Source: Nemertoderma westbladi
Taxonomy: Eukaryota > Xenacoelomorpha > Nemertodermatida > Nemertodermatidae
Reading direction: 5' to 3'
Assembly (NCBI GenBank): GCA_032718475.1
Contig: JAUCBJ010009058.1
Coordinates: 1 to 64,000, forward strand
Length of the DNA stretch: 64,000 nt
A program made the position numbers and the translations under genes. Of the stretch, positions 42,880-53,786 are shown piece by piece (position 1 is the stretch's first letter; every line of letters starts with the position of its first letter). The notes beneath the pieces are model-generated. The model was given only the letters and a program-made list of their open reading frames with translations. It had not been told where the DNA came from and made no database searches.

Positions 42880-43110
42880 CTATTTATTATATTTAATATA
42901 TACTACACCATATTCTAGAACATTTGGATTATGTATGAATAATAACGTACTAAAATGTAGTATTACTATAAAAAGTTAGATTATATTTATGGTGGCGTTT
43001 GGAGCCATGTTATAATAATATAGCTAGGCCCTACTGGTTATTAATGGCTATAACCCGCCTACCGGTAGGTAATGCAGTAGGCCTATCTGGCTGTCAGGCA
43101 AATTTCCACC

Positions 43111-43202
43111 TATTGTTTACGTGGTATCCAATGACGGCGTTAAGTAATGTCCCCTTAGTGCACATTTACTTAACGCCGTCATGGGTTACCACGTAAACAA
43201 TA
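43111..43202. repeat. Palindrome with 40-bp arms
   Basis: 43,111-43,150 (TATTGTTTACGTGGTATCCA and onward) pairs with 43,162-43,202 with few mismatches around an 11-nt loop. A piece of the arm (AACGGCGTTGAGTAATGT) recurs at about 43,301, as if from a larger foldback element. Confidence 0.85.
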
Positions 43203-43570
43203 ACACCAAATACAATACTAAATGTACTGTACAGGCCAATACAATGCTGTAATGTCCTCTAAAGTTGTAAAGTGCTAAATAACAACTCGCTGTTAATACT
43301 AACGGCGTTGAGTAATGTTACAATTTTTTTCAGACATCTCAAAAAAATGTTTAAAAATGAAAAATATTTTTTATGTCCCCTTTTATTACTTTTAATGCCC
43401 CTTTTTATTACTTTTTATGTCCCGTTTTTTTACTCATTATGTCCAGCTTTTTCATAATGTAGCGGTACCGGTACACAGTATACTGTAGTATTGGTAATCA
43501 GATATTGCAGGCGACTTTTGGAGCATTAAAAAGTTATTTTTAGAAAATAATTAGGTTTGCATTGATTGCG
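43203..43570. other. Non-coding, no gene seen
   Basis: It contains the repeated phrase TTTATTACTTTT(T)ATG(T/C)CC three times at about 43,380-43,440. No open frame of interest. Confidence 0.4.
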
Positions 43571-43929
43571 AATCAGTTTTTTGTTTTATGCTAGATTGAC
43601 AAAGTTGTAATAAATGTTTAATTATAATAAATGGTTAATTACAGATTTTGTAATATACAGTATAATTTAATTGTAGAAAAAGTACATTGATAAATAAAAT
43701 AATCTCAGATTGTAAATAGCACAGTTGAATACTGGTTGGTAAAATATAGAATTGGTAGAAAACTTGTAAAATTAAAAAATATGTACTGGGATAACATGAA
43801 ACTAAAATAATCGACTATCATCATCTAAGTTTAATTTCTGGCTTTTAGAAGACGAAGAACTCGTATTGTCGTTTATAATCGTTCAAGTTTTGTGGAGGAC
43901 ACCATGTATAACTTAAAATATTGGTAAAT
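43571..43929 (+). repeat. Dispersed repeat family R1, copy 3
   Basis: It matches 27,287 to about 27,605 from TTTTATGCTAGATTGACAAA to ACCATGTATAACTTAAAA. It ends a few bases before a copy of family R2. Confidence 0.75.
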
Positions 43930-43941
43930 ATCTACACTATA

Positions 43942-44091
43942 CTTCACCGTACTTATATTTGTCCTCGGTTATTGCCATTTCTCTGGTCATGAGGCAGTTG
44001 ATATATCGATAACATTCATAACTTGAAACGGGGAATAAAAGTGAGCAAAAACGTTCTGGAACAGACCCCTAGGGGATCGAAAATCTTATTA
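43942..44091 (+). repeat. Dispersed repeat family R2, copy 2
   Basis: Copy of 37,022-37,168 with the same orientation. A small insertion (GATATATCG for ATATCG) distinguishes it. Confidence 0.75.
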
Positions 44092-44782
44092 CATTTGCAT
44101 GTATGGTCATGCTCCGGTGTAGAATATGGTCAGTTTTAAACTTGAAGCTTTACAATGATGCCAGTTAAGCATCAGTCAGATTATTGATTACATCAAGGCT
44201 GTCCTATTCTACCACTTAAAACATTTACTATATACTTCCATAAAAGGTATAATAATGCTATTCTGGCGGACTATAATGGTTGACAATAAATTATAACACT
44301 ATTTTTTGGAGTGGTACAAACGACTCACATGTAAACAATGTAGCGAACATTGGTTGTGTAGTCAAATAAAGATTAACGAAGTACAGGCAGCCAGCTCTGT
44401 CGAATAAAGACTCCTCCTCCCAAGGTATTTGAAACCATACCAGACAACAAATTACCAGTATGAGAATCTGAAATAGGTGTTACATAGTATTAATGTAATC
44501 GTTATTCTTCCCTGCGAATCTATGTCTATTCGATTGTAGAACTGTTTCCGGTAGGAACCTATACAATATTGCAGCAAAGGTCAACGTAAACGTGAAGGAT
44601 CTTAACACGAACATGTTTAAGGGTCTACGATTGTTTTGTAATCCTAGCGGATCAGATATAGCTAGGGTTGTAAGAGAATTAGTTGAGTGTCGCTATAACC
44701 TGTGTATACCGGGCTTCACAGTATTCGTTTGATCGTATGCACGAATAATAATAATAATAATGTCGTCGTATCGACCAAATAT
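44092..44782. other. Non-coding flank of the 21-bp array
   Basis: No gene or repeat recognised apart from a short (AAT)n run at 44,745-44,760. Confidence 0.4.
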
Positions 44783-45890
44783 TGTGGGGATTCGGCCACT
44801 AACTGTGGGGATTCGGCCATTGAACATGGGGATTCGGCCACCAACTGTTTGGAATCGGCCACTGATAGTAGGGATTCGGCAACTAACTGTGGGGATTTGG
44901 CAACTGATTGTGGGGATTCGGCCACTAATTGTGGGGACTCGGCCATTGATTGTGGGGATTCGGCCATTAACTGTTTGGACTCGGCCACTGATCGTGGGGA
45001 TTTGGCCACTAACTGTGGGGACTCGGCCACTGATAGTAGGGATTCGGCCACTAACTGTGGGGATTTGGCAACTGATTGTGGGGATTCGGCCACTAATTGT
45101 GGGGACTCGGCCATTGATTGTGGGGATTCGGCCACTAACTGTGGGGACTCGGCCACTGATAGTAGGGATTCGGCCACTAACTGTGGGGATTCGGCAACTG
45201 ATTGTGGGGATTCGGTCACTAATTGTGGGGACTCGGCCACTGATCATGGGGAGTCGGTCACTAAGTGTGGGGAGTCGGCCACTAACTGTGGGGATTCGGC
45301 CACTGATAGTAGGGATTCGGCCACTAACTGTGGGGATTTGGCAACTGATTGTGGGGATTCGGCCATTGAACATGGGGATTCGGCCACTAACTGTTTGGAA
45401 TCGGCCACTGATAGTAGGGATTCGGCCACTAACTGTGGGGATTCGGCAACTGATTGTGGGGATTCGGTCACTGATTGTGGGGACTCGGCTACTGATTATG
45501 GGGATTCGGCCACTAACTGTGGGGACCCAGCCACTAACTGTGGGGATTCGGCCACTAATTGTGGGGACTCGGCCACTAACTGTGGGGATTCGGCCAATGA
45601 TTATGGGGATTCGGCTACTGACTGTGGGGATTCGGCCACTGATCGTGGGGATTCGGCCACTAACTGTGGGGACTCAGCCACTGATCGTGGGGATTCGGCC
45701 ACTAACTGTCGGAATTCGGCCACTAATCGTCGGGATTCGGCCACTAACTGTGGGGATTCGGCCACTGATCATGGGGATTCTGCCACTAACTGTGGGGATT
45801 CAGCCACTAAATGTGGGGATACGGCCACAGATCGTGGGGATTCGGCCACTAACTGTGGGGAATCGGCCACTGATCGTGGGGATTCGGACA
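44783..45890. repeat. 21-bp minisatellite
   Basis: About 52 units of GGGGATTCGGCCACTAACTG(T), with two main unit types ending CTAACTGT or CTGATTGT/CTGATCGT. Because 21 is divisible by 3 and the unit lacks a stop in several frames, frames of several hundred codons with seven-residue repeats (SATNCGD) appear on both strands. They are not called as genes. Confidence 0.95.
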
Positions 45891-46110
45891 CCGCGCGGCC
45901 AGCTGTACACCGCGCGGCCAGCGGTACACCGCGCGGCCACCGGTACACCGCGCGGCCACCGGTACACAGCGCGGCCACCGGTACACCGCGCGGCCAGCGG
46001 TACACCGCGCAGTCAGCGGTACACCGCGCGGCCTGCGGTACACCGCGCGGCCAGCGGTACACCGCGCGGCCAGCGGTACACCGCGAGACCAGCGGTACAC
46101 CGCGCGGCAA
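45891..46110. repeat. 19-bp GC-rich minisatellite
   Basis: About eleven units of TACACCGCGCGGCCAGCGG with variants (CACCGG, CAGCGCGG, GCAGTC). It is much GC-richer than the rest of the window, has several CpG per unit and contains the palindrome CCGCGCGG. It directly abuts the 21-bp array. Confidence 0.95.
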
Positions 46111-46600
46111 ATGCACTATAATGGAATTCCAAATGGTCCTAAGTGGTATTTACTATAGCATTAGTCTTTATAATAATTGTGGTTGATTAACTATCATATT
46201 CACTATACTCACCACTTCTATAACAATGTATTTATCAAGAATAACATTTCGATTCTGCTTGAAGGATCTCTTAGTTAATGTTAAATACTGAGTCCAGAAT
46301 GACGATGGCCATTTTAATTCCGCGTTTTGAAGTTCCTGTTCATGGCAGATGGAAAAATATAAAACTCATCGTTAATATAAATACATTTGCATCTACATTT
46401 GCAAATATAAAAATAACATTTACATAATATACATCTTTATTATACTTCTAATTAATGACTTTATTTACATCGTGTTGTGTAAACTTGTACTTTAAGTCAG
46501 TCGGATCAACACAAAAGTGAAAAGTACTTTACAATAAGTATCGTTGTTCAAAAGTAAAACATTACGTAACTATTGGCACATACTGGGTCCGGTCCCGGAC
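46111..46600. other. Non-coding between arrays
   Basis: AT-rich, no gene seen. Confidence 0.4.
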
Positions 46601-49600
46601 ATAAGATAGTGCCGAAAACTAAACAGTAAATAACAAGCAGCCCCAACCATAGATAGTGCCGAAAACTAAACAGTCAATAACAGACAGCCCCGAACATTAG
46701 ATAGAGCCGAAAACTAAACAGTCAATAACAGACAGCCCCGAACATTAGATAGTGCCAAAAACTAAACAGTCAATAACAGGCAGCCACGACCAGATAGTGC
46801 CGAAAACTAAACAGTCAATAACAGACAGCCCCGAACATTAGATAGTGCCGAAAACTAAACAGTCAATAACAGACAGCCCCGAACATTAGATAGTGCCAAA
46901 AACTACACAGTCAATAACAGGCAGCCACGACCAGATAGTGCCGAAAACTAAACAGTCAATAACAGACAGCCCCGAACATTAGATAGTGCCGAAAACTAAA
47001 CAGTCAATAACAGGCAGCCCCGAACATTAGATAGTGCCGAAAACTAAACAGTCAATAACAGGCAGCCCCGAACATTAGATAGTGCCGAAAACTAAACAGT
47101 CAATAACAGGCAGCCACGACCAGATAGTGCCGAAAACTAAACAGTCAATAACAGACAGCCCCGAACATTAGATAGTGCCGAAAACTAAACAGTCAATAAC
47201 AGGCAGCCCCGAACATTAGATAGTGCCGAAAACTAAACAGTCAATAACAGACAGCCCCGAACATTAGATAGTGCCGAAAACTAAACAGTCAATAACAGAC
47301 AGCCCCGAACATTAGATAGTGCCGAAAACTAAACAGTCAATAACAGGCAGCCCCGAACATTAGATAGTGCCGAAAACTAAACAGTCAATAACAGGCAGCC
47401 CCGAACATTAGATAGTGCCGAAAACTAAACAGTCAATAACAGGCAGCCCCGAACATTAGATAGTGCCGAAAACTAAACAGTCAATAACAGGCAGCCACGA
47501 CCAGATAGTGCCGAAAACTAAACAGTCAATAACAGACAGCCCCGAACATTAGATAGTGCCGAAAACTAAACAGTCAATAACAGGCAGCCACGACCAGATA
47601 GTGCCGAAAACTAAACAGTCAATAACAGGCAGCCCCGAACATTAGATAGTGCCGAAAATGAAACAGTCAATAACAGGCAGCCCCGAACATTAGATTGTGC
47701 CAAAAACTAAACAGTCAATAACAGGCAGCCCCGAACATTAGATAGTGCCGAAAACTAAACAGTCAATAACAGGCAGCCCCGAACATTAGATAGTGCCGAA
47801 AACTAAACAGTCAATAACAGGCAGCCCCGAACATTAGATAGTGCCGAAAACTAAACAGTCAATAACAGGCAGCCCCGAACATTAGATAGTGCCGAAAACT
47901 AAACAGTCAATAACTGGCAGCCCCGAACATTAGATAGTGCCGAAAACTAAACAGTCAATAACAGACAGCCCCGAACATTAGATAGTGCCGAAAACTAAAC
48001 AGTCAATAACAGACAGCCCCGAACATTAGATAGTGCCGAAAACTAAACAGTCAATAACAGACAGCCCCGAACATTAGATAGTGCCGAAAACTAAACAGTC
48101 AATAACAGGCAGCCACGACCAGATAGTGCCGAAAACCAAACAGTCAATAACAGGCAGCCCCGAACATTAGATAGTGCCGAAAACTAAACAGTCAATAACA
48201 GGCAGCCCCGAACATTAGATAGTGCCGAAAACTAAACAGTCAATAACAGGCAGCCCCGAACATTAGATAGTGCCGAAAACTAAACAGTCAATAACAGACA
48301 GCCCCGAACATTAGATAGTGCCGAAAACGAAACAGTCAATAACAGGCAGCCCCGAACATTAGATAGTGCCGAAAACTAAACAGTCAATAACAGACAGCCC
48401 CGAACATTAGATAGTGCCGAAAACTAAACAGTCAATAACAGACAGCCCCGAACATTAGATAGTGCCGAAAACGAAACAGTCAATAACAGGCAGCCCCGAA
48501 CATTAGATAGTGCCGAAAACTAAACAGTCAATAACAGACAGCCCCGAACATTAGATAGTGCCGAAAACTAAACAGTCAATAACAGACAGCCCCGAACATT
48601 AGATAGTGCCGAAAACGAAACAGTCAATAACTGGCAGCCCCGAACATTAGATAGTGCCGAAAACTAAACAGTCAATAACAGACAGCCCCGAACATTAGAT
48701 AGTGCCGAAAACTAAACAGTCAATAACAGACAGCCCCGAACATTAGATAGTGCCGAAAACGAAACAGTCAATAACAGGCAGCCCCGAACATTAGATAGTG
48801 CCGAAAACTAAACAGTCAATAACAGACAGCCCCGAACATTAGATAGTGCCGAAAACTAAACAGTCAATAACAGACAGCCCCGAACATTAGATAGTGCCGA
48901 AAACTAAACAGTCAATAACAGGCAGCCCCGAACATTAGATAGTGCCGAAAACGAAACAGTCAATAACAGGCAGCCCCGAACATTAGATAGTGCCGAAAAC
49001 TAAACAGTCAATAACAGACAGCCCCGAACATTAGATAGTGCCGAAAACTAAACAGTCAATAACAGACAGCCCCGAACATTAGATAGTGCCGAAAACTAAA
49101 CAGTCAATAACAGGCAGCCACGACCAGATAGTGCCGAAAATGAAACAGTCAATAACTGGCAGCCACGACCAGATAGTGCCGAAAACTAAACAGTCAATAA
49201 CAGGCAGCCACGACCAGATAGTGCCGAAAACTAAACAGTCAAAAACAGGCAGCCACGACCAGATACTGCCGAAAACTAAACAGTCAATAACAGGCAGCCA
49301 CGACCAGATAGTGCCGAAAATGAAACAGTCAATAACTGGCAGCCCCGAACATTAGATAGTGCCGAAAACTAAACAGTCAATAACAGACAGCCCCGAACAT
49401 TAGATAGTGCCGAAAACTAAACAGTCAATAACAGACAGCCCCGAACATTAGATAGTGCCGAAAATGAAACAGTCAATAACTGGCAGCCCCGAACATTAGA
49501 TAGTGCCGAAAACGAAACAGTCAATAACAGGCAGCCCCGAACATTAGATAGTGCCGAAAACTAAACAGTCAATAACAGGCAGCCCCGAACATTAGATAGT

Positions 49601-52600
49601 GCCGAAAATGAAACAGTCAATAACTGGCAGCCCCGAACATTAGATAGTGCCGAAAACTAAACAGTCAATAACAGACAGCCCCGAACATTAGATAGTGCCG
49701 AAAATGAAACAGTCAATAACAGACAGCCCCGAACATTAGATAGTGCCGAAAACTAAACAGTCAATAACAGACAGCCCCGAACATTAGATAGTGCCGAAAA
49801 CTAAACAGTCAATAACAGACAGCCCCGAACATTAGATAGTGCCGAAAATGAAACAGTCAATAACAGACAGCCCCGAACATTAGATAGTGCCGAAAACTAA
49901 ACAGTCAATAACAGACAGCCCCGAACATTAGATAGTGCCGAAAACTAAACAGTCAATAACAGACAGCCCCGAACATTAGATAGTGCCGAAAACTAAACAG
50001 TCAATAACAGGCAGCCACGACCAGATAGTGCCGAAAATGAAACAGTCAATAACTGGCAGCCACGACCAGATAGTGCCGAAAACTAAACAGTCAATAACAG
50101 GCAGCCCCGAACATTAGATAGTGCCGAAAACTTAAAAGTCAATAACAGGCAGCCCCGAACATTAGATAGTACCGAAAACTAAACAGTCAATAACAGACAG
50201 CCCCGAACATTAGATAGTGCCGAAAACTAAACAGTCAATAACAGGCAGCCCCGAACATTAGATAGTGCCGAAAATGAAACAGTCAATAACAGGCAGCCAC
50301 GAACATTATATAGTGCCGAAAACGAAACAGTCAATAACAGGCAGCCACGACCAGATAGTGCCGAAAATGAAACAGTCAATAACTGGCAGCCACGACCAGA
50401 TAGTGCCGAAAACTAAACAGTCAATAACAGACAGCCCCGAACATTAGATAGTGCCAAAAACTAAACAGTCAATAACAGGCAGCCACGACCAGATAGTGCC
50501 GAAAACTAAACAGTCAATAACAGACAGCCCCGAACATTAGATAGTGCCGAAAACTAAACAGTCAATAACAGACAGCCCCGAACATTAGATAGTGCCGAAA
50601 ACTAAACAGTCAATAACAGACAGCCCCGAACATTAGATAGTGCCGAAAACTAAACAGTCAATAACAGGCAGCCCCGAACATTAGATAGTGCCGAAAACTA
50701 AACAGTCAATAACAGGCAGCCCCGAACATTAGATAGTGCCGAAACCTAAACAGTCAATAGCAGGCAGCCCCTGACATTAGATAGTGCCGAAAACTAAACA
50801 GTCAATAACAGGCAGCCCCGAACATTAGATAGTGCCGAAAACTAAACAGTCAATAACAGGCAGCCCCGAACATTAGATAGTGCCGAAAACTAAACAGTCA
50901 ATAACAGGCAGCCCCGAACATTAGATAGTGCCGAAAACTAAACAGTCAATAACAGGCAGCCCCGAACATTAGATAGTGCCGAAAACTAAACAGTCAATAA
51001 CAGGCAGCCACGACCAGATAGTGCCGAAAACTAAACAGTCAATAACAGGCAGCCACGACCAGATAGTGCCGAAAACTAAACAGTCAATAACAGGCAGCCC
51101 CGAACATTAGATAGTGCCGAAAACTAAACAGTCAATAACAGGCAGCCCCGAACATTAGATAGTGCCGAAAACTAAACAGTCAATAACAGGCAGCCCCGAA
51201 CATTAGATAGTGCCGAAAACTATACAGTCAATAACAGGCAGCCCCGAACATTAGATAGTGCCGAAAACTAAACAGTCAATAACAGGCAGCCACGACCAGA
51301 TAGTGCCGAAAACTAAACAGTCAATAACAGGCAGCCACGACCAGATAGTGCCGAAAATGAAACAGTCAATAACTGGCAGCCACGACCAGATAGTGCCGAA
51401 AACTAAACAGTCAATAACAGACAGCCCCGAACATTAGATAGTGCCGAAAACTAAACAGTCAATAACAGGCAGCCCCGAACATTAGATAGTGCCGAAAACT
51501 AAACAGTCAATAACAGGCAGCCCCGAACATTAGATAGTGCCGAAAACTAAACAGTCAATAACAGGCAGCCACGACCAGATAGTGCCGAAAACTAAACAGT
51601 CAATAACAGGCAGCCACGACCAGATAGTGCCGAAAATGAAACAGTCAATAACTGGCAGCCACGACCAGATAGTGCCGAAAACTAAACAGTCAATAACAGA
51701 CAGCCCCGAACATTAGATAGTGCCGAAAACTAAACAGTCAATAACAGGCAGCCCCGAACATTAGATAGTGCCGAAAACTAAACAGTCAATAACAGGCAGC
51801 CCCGAACATTAGATAGTGCCGAAAACTAAACAGTCAATAACAGGCAGCCCCGAACATTAGATAGTGCCGAAAACTAAACAGTCAATAACAGGCAGCCCCG
51901 AACATTAGATAGTGCCGAAAACTAAACAGTCAATAACAGGCAGCCCCGAACATTAGATAGTGCCGAAAACTAAACAGTCAATAACAGGCAGCCCCGAACA
52001 TTAGATAGTGCCGAAAACTAAACAGTCAATAACAGGCAGCCCCGAACATTAGATAGTGCCGAAAACTAAACAGTCAATAACAGGCAGCCACGACCAGATA
52101 GTGCCGAAAACTAAACAGTCAATAACAGGCAGCCACGACCAGATAGTGCCGAAAACTAAACAGTCAATAACAGGCAGCCCCGAACATTAGATAGTGCCGA
52201 AAACTAAACAGTCAATAACAGGCAGCCCCGAACATTAGATAGTGCCGAAAACTAAACAGTCAATAACAGGCAGCCCCGAACATTAGATAGTGCCGAAAAC
52301 TATACAGTCAATAACAGGCAGCCCCGAACATTAGATAGTGCCGAAAACTAAACAGTCAATAACAGGCAGCCACGACCAGATAGTGCCGAAAACTAAACAG
52401 TCAATAACAGGCAGCCACGACCAGATAGTGCCGAAAATGAAACAGTCAATAACTGGCAGCCACGACCAGATAGTGCCGAAAACTAAACAGTCAATAACAG
52501 ACAGCCCCGAACATTAGATAGTGCCGAAAACTAAACAGTCAATAACAGGCAGCCCCGAACATTAGATAGTGCCGAAAACTAAACAGTCAATAACAGGCAG

Positions 52601-53410
52601 CCCCGAACATTAGATAGTGCCGAAAACTAAACAGTCAATAACAGGCAGCCACGACCAGATAGTGCCGAAAACTAAACAGTCAATAACAGGCAGCCACGAC
52701 CAGATAGTGCCGAAAATGAAACAGTCAATAACTGGCAGCCACGACCAGATAGTGCCGAAAACTAAACAGTCAATAACAGACAGCCCCGAACATTAGATAG
52801 TGCCGAAAACTAAACAGTCAATAACAGGCAGCCCCGAACATTAGATAGTGCCGAAAACTAAACAGTCAATAACAGGCAGCCCCGAACATTAGATAGTGCC
52901 GAAAACTAAACAGTCAATAACAGGCAGCCACGACCAGATAGTGCCGAAAACCAAACAGTCAATAACAGGCAGCCCCGAACATTAGATAGTGCCGAAAACC
53001 AAACAGTCAATAACAGACAGCCCCGAACATTAGATAGTGCCGAAAACTAAACAGTCAATAACAGGCAGCCCCGAACATTAGATAGTGCCGAAAACTAAAC
53101 AGTCAATAACAGGCAGCCCCGAACATTAGATAGTGCCGAAAACTAAACAGTCAATAACAGGCAGCCCCGAACATTAGATAGTGCCAAAAACTAAACAGTC
53201 AATAACAGGCAGCCCCAACCATAGATAGTGCCGAAAACTAAACAGTCAATAACAGGCAGCCCCGAACATTAGATAGTGCCGAAAATGAAACAGTCAATAA
53301 CAGGCAGCCCCGAACATTAGATTGTGCCGAAAACTAAACAGTCAATAACAGGCAGCCCCGAACATTAGATAGTGCCGAAAACTAAACAGTCAATAACAGG
53401 CAGCCCCGAA
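46601..53410. repeat. 48/45-bp satellite array
   Basis: About 140 units. The 48-bp form is GATAGTGCCGAAAACTAAAC, then AGTCAATAACAGACAGCCCC, then GAACATTA. The 45-bp form ends GCCACGACCA. A third minor type, CCCCAACCATA, is seen only near the two ends (about 46,645 and 53,215). Higher-order structure is visible: the stretch from about 50,776 to 51,851 recurs exactly 1,080 bp later, including the rare ACTATACAGT unit (about 51,218 and 52,298). Units with AAAACGAAACAG recur every 144 bp in about 48,325-48,770. Stops occur in each unit, so no long frames. Confidence 0.97.
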
Positions 53411-53465
53411 AAGTATGATACGCCTATCATTTCAACACAACATACTGGTCATTATTCAAACGAAC

Positions 53466-53614
53466 CTTATCTTCAGCTGGGAGAACAACAACATCGACTT
53501 CCTGTTTCTCTTCATTATCTGATGGTAGTTTTAGCTCCGGATCTTTCTCCCGAATCGTATTGAAACCCTCAACAATAGTGGTTTCTACCTCTTTAGATTC
53601 TCGTAGTTGTTCCA
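53466..53614 (-). CDS. Putative internal exon, acidic protein of unknown family
   Basis: On the minus strand a good acceptor (CTCGTTTAATTTGTAG) ends at 53,615 and a plausible donor AAG|GTTCGT lies after 53,466. The 149-nt exon encodes EQLRESKEVETTIVEGFNTI, then an acidic stretch ending LPAEDK. It starts with two leftover bases and ends in phase 0. It sits in the 376-bp gap between two giant arrays, the only unique sequence there. It may join the exon at 42,682-42,879. A link to the ABCG exon is less likely, because that exon begins in another phase. Confidence 0.4.
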
Positions 53615-53786
53615 CTACAAATTAAACGAGTCAAACAAACAATTTTACATGGAAAATTCCGTATAAAATCAACGTGGGCGCGCAAACAAGTGAATAATTA
53701 GTAAAAAAATTAATCGTAAAACTAATTATGAAATCGCACAATTTCAATCGATACCCATTCAATAATATGCATGGTAATCTCCCTGA

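Noticed and set aside
44693..46186. Frames of up to 494 codons with seven-residue repeats on both strands
   Set aside because: They reflect the 21-bp and 19-bp minisatellites and share no conserved protein feature.
49086..50447. Short frames with the repeated phrase KQSITGS
   Set aside because: Chance open stretches where several 45-bp or variant units lack the usual TAA.
46601..53410. A CRISPR-like array (regular 48/45-bp repeats)
   Set aside because: There are no unique spacers; the whole unit repeats, and the genome is eukaryotic.
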